Source: an uncultured Prevotellaceae bacterium
Lineage (GTDB): Bacteria; Bacteroidota; Bacteroidia; Bacteroidales; Bacteroidaceae
NCBI GenBank assembly: GCA_937898415.1
Contig: CALDLA010000133.1
Coordinates: forward strand, 1 to 55,451
Direction: 5' to 3'
DNA length: 55,451 nucleotides
The notes beneath the pieces were generated by a model. That model was not told the origin of the DNA and did no database searches. It saw only the letters and a list, made by a program, of their open reading frames with translations. Below, in pieces: positions 40,668 to 48,868 of the stretch. The position numbers were made by a program, and so were the translations under genes. Within the stretch, counting starts at the first letter, position 1, and every line of letters begins with the position of its first letter.

Positions 40668-40704
40668 TTCACTTCAAACTTTTCACTCCTCACTTTTCAC
40701 TTCA
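40668..40704 (-). repeat. AAGTGAAAAGTGAGGAG-type repeat between dprA and dusB
   Basis: Repeated TTCACTT/TTCACTC on the plus strand. Read on the coding strand it begins AAGTGAAAAGTGAG, and the first AAG TGA is the final codon and stop of dprA, the same arrangement as at 19364. Confidence 0.8.
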
Positions 40705-41812
40705 ATAAGTGGTATGTACCTCCTGCCAACGGCTTCACCACGCCCTTCATCTCAAGATTGAAGAGGAGGGCGGTAAGCTGTCCGATGGGCGTATTAGACT
40801 TCACGCTGAGGATGTTCAGTTGCAGGTCGTTGGTCTGCTCAAGCAGGGCGACAATGTTTTGTTCCTCAGGCGACAGGTCGGGGAAAATCTGACGCTCGAC
40901 GGTGACGGTCTTCTGCTGCTGCGTCTGCCAGCCCATACTCTCGACGAAATCGGCAGCCGAAGTGATGAGGGCAGCTGTGTTGTTGCGTATCATGCGGTTA
41001 CAGCCTTCGCTATAGGGCATGCCGACGGCACCGGGGAAGGCAAAGACCTCGCGACCGTACTCCTGTGCGATGCGACAGGTAATCAGACCGCCGCCTTTGA
41101 TGGCACTCTCCACCAGGATGGTGGCATCCGAGCAGCCAGCCACGATGCGGTTGCGCTGTCGGAAGTTATTGGCAATGGGCTCTGTCTGCGTCATGTATTC
41201 CGTTAGTAGTCCGCCCTGACTGACCATCTGGACTGCCGTGTTACGATGGGCATTCGGATAGACCTGGTCAAGACCGTGGGCCAGCACACCTACCGTCTCG
41301 AAACCCTGTTCAAGGGCGTTGCGGTGGGCACAGACATCGATGCCATAGGCCAGGCCGCTCATAATGAGAACGTTAGGACAGAGGGTGCGTAGGTCGCAGA
41401 TGAAACGGCGAATCAAGTCCTGGCCGTAGGTCGTGCAACGGCGAGTGCCCACGATGTCGAGCACGTAACGCTGGTTCAGGTTGGCGCTGCCTTTGTAATA
41501 GAGGATGACGGGTGCGTCAGGACAAGGACGAAGCCGCTCAGGATAGTCGTCGTCGTTTAGCGTCAGCGCGCGGATGTTGTGCTTGGTGATGAACTCCATT
41601 TCGACCGAAGCCCGTTTTAGGGCATCGTCCCAGTTCCTAAGGGATTCGACGAGTCGTGGCGAACAGTCAGGGATAATGTCGCCGATGGTGTTACGTTGTT
41701 CGTAGGCAGCCAGACCTCCACCCAACTCCTGATAGAGCTGCAGCGCCTGTTGCGAGTTGAAGCCCGTCATGCGGGTCAGGGCGATGGTATAGAAGATTTC
41801 TTGTTCGTTCAT
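40697..41812 (-). CDS. dprA: DNA-processing protein A
   Basis: Encodes 371 aa. DprA loads RecA onto incoming single-stranded DNA in transformation. The Rossmann core shows VGTRRCTTYG, SGLAYGIDVCAHR, VLAHGLDQVYP, FRQRNRIVAGCSDATILVE and GGGLITCRIAQEYGREVFAFPG. A C-terminal winged helix closes the protein. It overlaps the thioesterase gene by 4 nt. Its stop codon lies in the repeat at 40668-40704. Confidence 0.9.
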   Translation of the reverse strand: MNEQEIFYTIALTRMTGFNSQQALQLYQELGGGLAAYEQRNTIGDIIPDCSPRLVESLRNWDDALKRASVEMEFITKHNIRALTLNDDDYPERLRPCPDAPVILYYKGSANLNQRYVLDIVGTRRCTTYGQDLIRRFICDLRTLCPNVLIMSGLAYGIDVCAHRNALEQGFETVGVLAHGLDQVYPNAHRNTAVQMVSQGGLLTEYMTQTEPIANNFRQRNRIVAGCSDATILVESAIKGGGLITCRIAQEYGREVFAFPGAVGMPYSEGCNRMIRNNTAALITSAADFVESMGWQTQQQKTVTVERQIFPDLSPEEQNIVALLEQTNDLQLNILSVKSNTPIGQLTALLFNLEMKGVVKPLAGGTYHLLK

Positions 41813-42213
41813 TGACTGATGTATTGTTCAAAGGCGCGGTCGTAGTCGTCGCTCTGTCCGAGCCGTCCGTTAACGATGCACACCAACTCGACTTTTCCGC
41901 GAAAACAGAGTTGCTCATCGGCTGTACGGAAGAGATCGTGGTGGAATACGTATTTGATGCCCTCCTTCGTCAGTGCCATGCGTGAGATAAACTCGTCGTC
42001 AGGTCGGAGGGGAGTCTTGTATTGCAGGTTCATGCGGGCGACGACAGCATCGACGCCCTTCTCGTGCATCTCGGCAAACGACAGTCCGCACTCCTTCAGG
42101 AAGAGGTGACGGGTATGCTCACAGTAGTGCAGGTAGTTGGCATTGTTGACGATGCCCTCGATGTCGCACTCGTAGTCGCGCACCGCCATGCGGGTTTCAA
42201 AACAGTATTTCAT
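41809..42213 (-). CDS. hotdog-fold acyl-CoA thioesterase, YbgC/FadM type
   Basis: Encodes 134 aa from MKYCFETRM; the longer open frame overlaps DUF2851 in another frame and is rejected. The 4HBT motif DIEGIVNNANYLHYCEHTR carries the catalytic Asp region. Such enzymes hydrolyse short or branched acyl-CoA. It is coupled to DUF2851 and dprA by 4-nt overlaps on each side. Confidence 0.8.
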   Translation of the reverse strand: MKYCFETRMAVRDYECDIEGIVNNANYLHYCEHTRHLFLKECGLSFAEMHEKGVDAVVARMNLQYKTPLRPDDEFISRMALTKEGIKYVFHHDLFRTADEQLCFRGKVELVCIVNGRLGQSDDYDRAFEQYISQ

Positions 42214-43505
42214 TGCTTCTTCAAATATTCGTAACCAAAACGACAGCGCAGGCAGTCGCGCTTGTCGCAATATTCCTTTTTCAGTTGGATAAGTGCCTGT
42301 GAGTCGCCGGCAGACTCGACGGGCAGTCCGCATTGCTGCCACATGCGGATGATGTAGTTGTTCTCGGGCTTCAGCTGTTCCAACAGGTCGAAGGCTCGGT
42401 CGCACAGCTCCTCCTTCTGGCGGTGACGTCCCACGGCAAAAAGCATGGGGATGGCCGTGTTGATGAGCAGCAGGTTGAGCGAACCGTAGGAGAGATGCTT
42501 CTCGTTCTTGGCACTAAGCGAGCCAAAGGTGTAATGGGTTTCCCAGTAGGGGGTGACGTGCGATGACAACAGCGTCTTCAGCTGCTCGACGGTGGTACAC
42601 TCTATGAGCTGGCTCAGTCCGGCCTTGCGCTGGTAATAGAGTTGAGCCAACTGCGACAGTCGGATGTGGGGGAAGTTCTGGGGGCGTAGCCGTAGAAAAT
42701 TCCAGTGGGCAGCGTCCATCGGTTTCATGCCGAACTTATGGGCCAGGTACTGATATTCGTTGCGCAGCCGGGCAAAGTAACCGTCGTTCAGCGCGTCTTG
42801 CTGATAGTGTTTCGGTACGGTGTCGAGTTCTAAGAGTCCTGCCTGCCCCATGAAGATAGCCTCTATCTGAAAGAGGTCGTCGCGATGGTGGCCAACGGCA
42901 GAGAGCGGTACGTTGAGTGCCCATTGTTCGAAGGTGTCGCTGTTAATGCCAAAGCCGTAGTTGCGGGCCAACGTCACGAAGTAGGCATCCTCCCATGAGC
43001 CGCCACACAGTTCGGCCCTGCGGCGTATGTCCTCAGTCTTCCGTTCCAGTCGCTCCGTCTGGAGGGCTGCCATCCAGGAGTGGACGGTCAGTCGTGTCAG
43101 ATCGGGGATGATACGGTAGCACGGCGGGTACTGGTCGGTCTTGAGCAGTTCCTCATAATGCTCGCTTACATACTGCGGCACGCTGAGCTGCATCTGTGGG
43201 ATATAGTGCCCTTGGCTGTTTTGGACATCCGTGTCGATTGTGCCGCAAACATGCAACACCACGTTGTCGTAGTGCGGGTCACGGTCATGGCCGTGCTGAT
43301 ACCAGTCGGAGGCGTGGTCGTGTATCTCGACGTTGCCCACCCAAAGCGTACCGCCAATCTTCACTTTGGCATTGAAGAAGTCCGGTCCGGCGTTGCGGTT
43401 GTGCAGTCCCGGGTCGATGATTTCCACCTCGCGACCGTCGGTGGTCGCCAGTTGGTTGAGAGGCAGCATTTTATGCTTCCATGTATAGTGCAGGAGTATC
43501 TCCAT
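42210..43505 (-). CDS. DUF2851 family protein
   Basis: Encodes 431 aa, soluble, without signal peptide. Family hallmarks: DPGLHNRNAGPDF near the N-terminus, GNVEIHDHASDW and VVLHV; the DPG...NAGPDFFNA and VEIH pattern resembles a PD-(D/E)xK-like arrangement. The C-terminus has a three-cysteine cluster (YCDKRDCLRC). Function is not established in the family. First gene of the run DUF2851-thioesterase-dprA, behind the promoter at 43538-43531. Confidence 0.88.
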   Translation of the reverse strand: MEILLHYTWKHKMLPLNQLATTDGREVEIIDPGLHNRNAGPDFFNAKVKIGGTLWVGNVEIHDHASDWYQHGHDRDPHYDNVVLHVCGTIDTDVQNSQGHYIPQMQLSVPQYVSEHYEELLKTDQYPPCYRIIPDLTRLTVHSWMAALQTERLERKTEDIRRRAELCGGSWEDAYFVTLARNYGFGINSDTFEQWALNVPLSAVGHHRDDLFQIEAIFMGQAGLLELDTVPKHYQQDALNDGYFARLRNEYQYLAHKFGMKPMDAAHWNFLRLRPQNFPHIRLSQLAQLYYQRKAGLSQLIECTTVEQLKTLLSSHVTPYWETHYTFGSLSAKNEKHLSYGSLNLLLINTAIPMLFAVGRHRQKEELCDRAFDLLEQLKPENNYIIRMWQQCGLPVESAGDSQALIQLKKEYCDKRDCLRCRFGYEYLKKQ

Positions 43506-43530
43506 GTGGTTGAAAACGTTGTTTTGACGG

Positions 43531-43560
43531 CAAAGTTACGAAAAAAAAGAGTTTCCGCAA
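43531..43560 (-). promoter_or_regulatory. TTG-N19-TAACTTTG promoter of DUF2851-dprA
   Basis: TAACTTTG at 43538-43531 on the minus strand, TTG at 43560-43558. About 25 nt to the ATG. Confidence 0.6.
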
Positions 43561-43581
43561 GGTTTTTCGGGAAATTATGCG

Positions 43582-43589
43582 TAATTTTG
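43582..43589 (+). promoter_or_regulatory. -7 box TAATTTTG of the GH43-dapB-lepB unit
   Basis: TAATTTTG on the plus strand, 48 nt before the GH43 start. It is the only promoter box found before dapB, which lies 4 nt after GH43. Confidence 0.55.
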
Positions 43590-43637
43590 CAACCAAATTA
43601 TGAATAGACCCGTCAAAAAACAAAGAGAACTACAAGA

Positions 43638-45482
43638 ATGAAGAAGACTTTACTACTACTAACATGGATGATGGCCGTTATTCAGGCTGGAGCTATCACG
43701 CTGAACCGTGTCAGCGTGCACGACCCGAGTGTCGTCTACGACCCCTCTACGAAATACTACTATATCTTCGGCACCCATCGCGGGCTGGCACGGAGTATGA
43801 ACATGATGAGCTGGGCGTCGGTATCCTACACGTTCGGACTGGCTGACGAGAGCGGTACCATCACTTCACGCATGTCCAATACAACCAACTCCACGGGCAA
43901 TACGTTCAGTAAGTTTTTCCAGACGAACATGACGAAGACCGTCACCATCGGCGGCGAGGAAAAGACGTTTGGCAATTTCGACGTTCATGCCTGGTCGGCA
44001 GCTGCTTCCAAAAACTACGAACTGGACGGCAACATGTGGGCCCCTGACGTCGTCTGGAACGAGAAGATGAAGAAGTGGTGCCTCTACTTCAGCATCAACG
44101 GCGACAGCTGGGCTTCGAGCATCGTGCTACTGACAGCTGACAAGATAAACGGCCCCTACGTCTATCAGGGCCCTGTGGTCTTCTCAGGCTTCGGCAATAC
44201 GTCGAACGCCGACTTGTCATACAAGAAAACCGACTTGGAGTTAGTTCTTGGCGAGCTGAAAAGTCTGCCCGCCCGCTACAATGTGGGAAGTAAGTGGGGC
44301 AACCGTTGGCCCAACAGTATTGACCCATGTGTGTTCTTCGACGAGGAAGGTAAGCTCTGGATGACGTATGGCTCGTGGAGCGGCGGTATCTGGATGCTGG
44401 AGCTGAACGAGGAAACGGGACTGCGCGACTACGATGTAAAGTACAATGTGACAGGCTCAGGCGATGGTGTCACCAGCGACCCCTACTATGGCAAGAAGAT
44501 TGCTGGCGGATTCTACGTCTCGGGCGAGGGGTCATACATTGAGTATATCAACGGCTATTACTACTTGTTCCTGAGCTACGGCTTCATGCTCTCGGCATTG
44601 CCCGACGACCCTAATGCAGGGGGCTACCAGATGCGCGTGTTCCGTTCAGAAAAGCCCGACGGCCCTTACAAGGATTCCAAAGGCACGAGTGCCGTCTATA
44701 CGCAATATGCCAAGAACTTCGGTCCTAATTGTGATACGCGCGGCGTCAACATCTTCGGTGCCTATGGCGACTGGGGCCTGATGAGTCTTGCTGAGCGTGA
44801 GCAGGGCCACAACTCCATCATTGCTGCCGAAGACGGCCGTACCTATCTGGTCTATCACACCCGTTTCCAAGACAACACGCAAGGTCATGCCGTGCGTGTA
44901 CACCAGGTGTTCCAGAACCAGGACGGCTGGTTGGTGGCCGCACCCTTTGAATATACTGGCGAAACCGTCAAGAGTGCCGACATCTCCACGACGCAGCAGG
45001 TGGCAACCGAGAATATCCCCGGCACGTATAAGCTGATGATTCATCGCTACGGACTGGACTATAAATGGGGAAATCAGGAACTGGTGACGCCGATAGACAT
45101 CACGCTGAGTGCCGACGGCACCATTAGTGGCGACAAGAGTGGCACGTGGGAAGCGGTCGAGGGAACGTCATACGTCAACCTGACCATTGGCGGCCTACTC
45201 TACAAAGGCGTGATGGTAGATCAGGTAATGGAATCGAACACCACGAGCTGGCCTTCTACCACCTTCAATCCTACGAAGAAGAACAAGACGGTGGCCATCA
45301 CCGCGTTGGCCAGAAGCGGCGTCACCGCCTGGGCTTACCGCACGGGTGACGACCCGACATCGTTATCCGACATCGTCAGTCGTAAAATGTCAGATAGTCC
45401 GTGGTATGACCTACAGGGGCGGCGTGTTGCCGAGCCTGGCAAGGGCATCTATATTTGGAATGGAAAAAAAGTAATAAGATAA
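43638..45482 (+). CDS. secreted GH43 glycosidase, arabinanase-like
   Basis: Encodes 614 aa with signal peptide (to about IQAGA). A five-bladed propeller (about 20-440) shows catalytic D29 (VHDPS), D229 (SIDPC) and acid E297 (SGEGSYIEY), the GH43 triad. A beta domain (about 455-570) resembles the C-terminal domain of extracellular endo-alpha-1,5-L-arabinanases, and the last 30 residues form the Prevotella tail (WYDLQGRRVAEPGKGIYIW). Likely an endo-arabinanase acting on pectic arabinan; with GH53 (6040-8094) it fits arabinogalactan side-chain use. Confidence 0.88.
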   Translation: MKKTLLLLTWMMAVIQAGAITLNRVSVHDPSVVYDPSTKYYYIFGTHRGLARSMNMMSWASVSYTFGLADESGTITSRMSNTTNSTGNTFSKFFQTNMTKTVTIGGEEKTFGNFDVHAWSAAASKNYELDGNMWAPDVVWNEKMKKWCLYFSINGDSWASSIVLLTADKINGPYVYQGPVVFSGFGNTSNADLSYKKTDLELVLGELKSLPARYNVGSKWGNRWPNSIDPCVFFDEEGKLWMTYGSWSGGIWMLELNEETGLRDYDVKYNVTGSGDGVTSDPYYGKKIAGGFYVSGEGSYIEYINGYYYLFLSYGFMLSALPDDPNAGGYQMRVFRSEKPDGPYKDSKGTSAVYTQYAKNFGPNCDTRGVNIFGAYGDWGLMSLAEREQGHNSIIAAEDGRTYLVYHTRFQDNTQGHAVRVHQVFQNQDGWLVAAPFEYTGETVKSADISTTQQVATENIPGTYKLMIHRYGLDYKWGNQELVTPIDITLSADGTISGDKSGTWEAVEGTSYVNLTIGGLLYKGVMVDQVMESNTTSWPSTTFNPTKKNKTVAITALARSGVTAWAYRTGDDPTSLSDIVSRKMSDSPWYDLQGRRVAEPGKGIYIWNGKKVIR

Positions 45483-45486
45483 AGGT

Positions 45487-46200
45487 ATGAAAATAGCATT
45501 AATCGGCTACGGCAAGATGGGCAAGATGATTGAGCAAATTGCCTTGGAGCGTGGCCACGAAATTGTAAGTATCATTGACATTGACAATCAAGAGGACTTC
45601 AACAGTCCTGAGTTTGCATCGGCCGACGTGGCCATTGAATTCACCGCCCCGCAGGTAGCCTACGGCAACTATCTGAAGGCGTGGGCCAAAGGCGTGAAGG
45701 TGGTCTCTGGCTCTACGGGCTGGATGAAGGAGCACGGCGACGACGTGCGCAAGGCCTGTGCCGACGGCAAGACGCTTTTCTGGGCCTCGAACTTCTCCAT
45801 CGGTGTGGCCATCTTCTCAGCCGTCAACCGTTACTTGGCCAAGATTATGAACCAGTTCCCGCAGTACGATGTGGAGATGGAGGAGACTCACCACGTCCAT
45901 AAGCTCGACCACCCCAGCGGCACGGCTATCACGCTGGCTGAGGAAATTGTGGAGAATATTGACCGCAAGGAAGCTTGGAAAGAGGATACCACCGACAAGC
46001 AGTTCCTGCGCGTCGACCATATCCGTCGAGGCGAGGTACCTGGTATCCACACTATCCGCTACGATTCGGATGCCGACCTCATCACCATCACTCACGATGC
46101 TCATTCGCGCAAGGGCTTTGCCCTCGGTGCCGTCTTGGCTGCTGAGTACACCAAGGATCATGAAGGTCTGCTGACCATTAGTGACATGTTTAAGTTTTAA
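45487..46200 (+). CDS. dapB: 4-hydroxy-tetrahydrodipicolinate reductase
   Basis: Encodes 237 aa. NAD(P)H-dependent reductase in lysine and diaminopimelate synthesis. Motifs: GYGKMGKMI (cofactor binding), SGSTGW, ASNFSIGV and EETHHVHKLDHPSGTAI (active-site histidines and lysine). It begins 4 nt after GH43 with an AAAGGT Shine-Dalgarno and is 3 nt from lepB, so all are likely in one transcript. Confidence 0.93.
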   Translation: MKIALIGYGKMGKMIEQIALERGHEIVSIIDIDNQEDFNSPEFASADVAIEFTAPQVAYGNYLKAWAKGVKVVSGSTGWMKEHGDDVRKACADGKTLFWASNFSIGVAIFSAVNRYLAKIMNQFPQYDVEMEETHHVHKLDHPSGTAITLAEEIVENIDRKEAWKEDTTDKQFLRVDHIRRGEVPGIHTIRYDSDADLITITHDAHSRKGFALGAVLAAEYTKDHEGLLTISDMFKF

Positions 46201-46203
46201 GCC

Positions 46204-47637
46204 ATGAAAAACAAGAAGAAAGAAATAAAAGACCCCAAGAAACAGTGGGCGAAGTTCATCGTCGTACTCGTACTCTATCTGCTGTTCCTCTATTGGGTCA
46301 AGTCGTGGTGGGGACTGTTGGTAGTGCCGTTCATCTACGACGTCTATATCACGAAGAAAATCAAGTGGCAATGGTGGAAGGAGGAGGAAGGTCCCGTCAA
46401 GTGGGTCATGTCGTGGGTCGATGCCCTGGTATTCGCCTTGGTTGCCGTCTACTTCATCAACCTGTTCTTCTTCCAGAACTACGTCATCCCCTCCAGTTCG
46501 CTGGAGAAGTCGCTGCTGACGGGCGACTACCTCTTTGTCTCGAAGGTGAGCTATGGACCCCGCATCCCTGAGACGCCGCTGACGATGCCGTTGACGCAGC
46601 ACACGCTGCCCGTCTTCGAGTGCAAGTCCTACATCGCCTGGCCTCATTGGGACTACCGTCGTGTGAAAGGTCTCGGTAACGTCGAACTGAATGATATCGT
46701 CGTCTTTAACTATCCGGCTGGCGACACCATCTGTAACAACCAACCCTATCAGACGGAGTACTACCACCTCTGCTATATGTTAGGCTATCAGGCGTGGCCC
46801 AACCACCCCAATCCCGACTCGCTCAACGCCGAGCAGCGGCTGAAGTTCTTCCAGACGGTCTACGGTATGGGACGTCAGGTCATTATCGACCATTTCAGCG
46901 ACTTCGGCGGCGTTTCAACCCGTCCTACCGACCGTCGCGAGAACTATGTCAAGCGCTGCGTCGGACTGCCCGGCCAGACGCTGCAAATCAAGAACCGCAT
47001 CGTCTATCTCGACGGCAAGGCCAACAAGGAACCTGACGACGTGCAGTACACCTATTACGTGAAATTGAAGCAGGGACTGTCCGACGATTTGATGCAGGAA
47101 CTCGGCATCTCGATGGAAGACCTGGTCAGCCTCAACCAGTATGGTTACATGCCGCTGACCAAGCGTGCCGTCGACGTGCTCGGTGCCCGCAAGGACTTGG
47201 TAGAGAGCATCACGCTGAACACCGATGCCGACGACAAGGACATCTATCCGCAGAACGGCAACCTGCATTGGACGCGTGACAACTATGGCCCCATCTGGAT
47301 TCCTAAGAAAGGTGAGAGCATCAAGCTGACACTCGACAACCTGCCCATCTACGAGCGCCCCATCCGTGCCTATGAAGGCAATGAGTTGGAGGTGAAGGAC
47401 GGCAAAATCTATATCAACGGAAAGGAAGCAAAGGAATATACCTTCAAGATGGACTACTACTGGATGCAGGGCGACAACCGCCACAACTCTGCCGACTCCC
47501 GCTACTGGGGCTTCGTGCCTGAGGACCACATCGTCGGCAAGCCCATCTTCATCTGGTGGTCGTCCGACCCCGACCGTCACGGTATGAACGGCATCCGCTG
47601 GAGCCGCCTCTTCCGCTTCGTCGACAATATTAAATAG
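46204..47637 (+). CDS. lepB: signal peptidase I
   Basis: Encodes 477 aa with N-terminal transmembrane helices (about 17-45 and 72-92). Catalytic dyad: S99 in VIPSSSLE and K250 in NYVKRCVGLPG; the third box is MDYYWMQGDNRHNSADSRYWG. Longer than enterobacterial LepB because of insertions in the periplasmic domain, as usual in Bacteroidetes. The stop codon shares one base with the GTG start of the paralogue behind it. Confidence 0.92.
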   Translation: MKNKKKEIKDPKKQWAKFIVVLVLYLLFLYWVKSWWGLLVVPFIYDVYITKKIKWQWWKEEEGPVKWVMSWVDALVFALVAVYFINLFFFQNYVIPSSSLEKSLLTGDYLFVSKVSYGPRIPETPLTMPLTQHTLPVFECKSYIAWPHWDYRRVKGLGNVELNDIVVFNYPAGDTICNNQPYQTEYYHLCYMLGYQAWPNHPNPDSLNAEQRLKFFQTVYGMGRQVIIDHFSDFGGVSTRPTDRRENYVKRCVGLPGQTLQIKNRIVYLDGKANKEPDDVQYTYYVKLKQGLSDDLMQELGISMEDLVSLNQYGYMPLTKRAVDVLGARKDLVESITLNTDADDKDIYPQNGNLHWTRDNYGPIWIPKKGESIKLTLDNLPIYERPIRAYEGNELEVKDGKIYINGKEAKEYTFKMDYYWMQGDNRHNSADSRYWGFVPEDHIVGKPIFIWWSSDPDRHGMNGIRWSRLFRFVDNIK

Positions 47638-48134
47638 TGCGTAATACGCTGAAGTTCCTGTGTGCGCTCATGGTCGCCTTCGTGGTGATGCTGCTGTTCC
47701 GGGCGCTGGTCTTTACCATCTATACTGTACCTGGCTCCACGTTAGAGCCCGACTTCAAAGCGGGTGACAGGGTGATGGTAAATCGGTGGTCGTATGGCTT
47801 GCGAACCGGGGGCGACGGACTCTTCTCCTACGGACGGCTGTGTTGTCAGCCCGTCGGCAAGGGCGACATCGTGGCCGTCAACGATTCCTCAGGCAATGTG
47901 CTGATTGGCCGCTGCACGGCGCTGCCCGGCGATACCATCCAGTTGCAGAGGCGCACGGTCATCGTACCCGGTAAGCAGAACTGTGCCCGCCACGACTATT
48001 ATCACATCGGCTCTGTGGGCCTTGTCCGTGAGGAACAGATCATCGGTCGCGTGGCACTCATCGTCTTTAACCATGCTCCCGGCCTGTCCTTCTGGCACGG
48101 CTATGACGGCAGCCGACTGCTCCTGCCCCGATGA
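47637..48134 (+). CDS. signal peptidase I paralogue lacking the catalytic dyad
   Basis: Encodes 165 aa from a GTG start that overlaps the lepB stop (TAGTG). One membrane helix (about 8-30), then S26-like boxes: VPGSTLEPDFKAGD aligns with lepB VIPSSSLEKSLLTGD, putting T35 at the catalytic serine; IGRCTALPGD aligns with VKRCVGLPG, putting G91 at the catalytic lysine. It is therefore probably not a peptidase. It may assist LepB or bind signal peptides (inference). It overlaps wbqC by 4 nt. Confidence 0.8.
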   Translation: MRNTLKFLCALMVAFVVMLLFRALVFTIYTVPGSTLEPDFKAGDRVMVNRWSYGLRTGGDGLFSYGRLCCQPVGKGDIVAVNDSSGNVLIGRCTALPGDTIQLQRRTVIVPGKQNCARHDYYHIGSVGLVREEQIIGRVALIVFNHAPGLSFWHGYDGSRLLLPR

Positions 48135-48736
48135 ACGTACTCCTTTCCACCACCTACTTCGGACCCGTCCAGTGGTACCAGAAACTCTACCGTGCCGACG
48201 AGGTGTGGATAGAGCGTCATGAGTCGTTCCAGAAACAGACCTACCGCAACCGCTGTATCATCGCAACCACACAAGGTATGCAGGCATTGACCGTTCCCGT
48301 AGAGCGTTCTTCGAGAAACGAGGAATCTCGAATCTGTGACCTTCACATCAGCGACCACGGCAACTGGCGCCACCTCCATTGGAATGCCCTGCGGTCGGCC
48401 TACGGCGACTCGCCCTTTTTCATGTATTATGAGGACGACCTGCGCCCGTTCTTCGAACAACGCTGGGACTATCTCTTCGACTTCAACGAAGCCATCCGCG
48501 AGAAGATTTGCGAGTTGCTCGATATTCATCCCACCGTCCATTATACCGATCACTATGACAAGTCGGCCGATGGAGACTTCCGCGAAGCGATAAGCCCCAA
48601 GCACCCCGCTCCCGATCCCGACTTCACCCCTCGCCGCTACTATCAGGTCTATGAGGCTAAGCACGGTTTCCAGCCCAACCTCAGCATCCTCGACCTGCTG
48701 TTCAACATGGGTCCCGAGGCCATCTTCTGGCTTTGA
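48131..48736 (+). CDS. WbqC family protein
   Basis: Encodes 201 aa. WbqC-like signature: LLSTTYFGPVQWY at the N-terminus, TYRNRCIIATTQG and HGNWRHLHWNALRSAYGDSPFF. Members are found in O-antigen clusters and in the conserved Bacteroidetes dapB-lepB neighbourhood; the reaction is not settled. It overlaps the lepB paralogue by 4 nt, and a strong hairpin follows. Confidence 0.88.
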   Translation: MNVLLSTTYFGPVQWYQKLYRADEVWIERHESFQKQTYRNRCIIATTQGMQALTVPVERSSRNEESRICDLHISDHGNWRHLHWNALRSAYGDSPFFMYYEDDLRPFFEQRWDYLFDFNEAIREKICELLDIHPTVHYTDHYDKSADGDFREAISPKHPAPDPDFTPRRYYQVYEAKHGFQPNLSILDLLFNMGPEAIFWL

Positions 48737-48812
48737 TGGAAGTACCTTATAGTCCCAGTATGAGCGGGGTGTCGTCACCTCCATCATTTCTTACCTGTTC
48801 CAAGAACATAGA

Positions 48813-48843
48813 GGGGTCGGAGAGAGCAATCATCTCCGACCCC
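48813..48843 (+). terminator. intrinsic terminator of the GH43-wbqC unit
   Basis: Perfect 11-bp stem GGGGTCGGAGA / TCTCCGACCCC with a 9-nt loop, followed by TTGATTTCATATTT. It could also work for the convergent lipoprotein gene, though with a poorer T-tract on that side. Confidence 0.75.
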
Positions 48844-48868
48844 TTGATTTCATATTTGGTGACACGCC

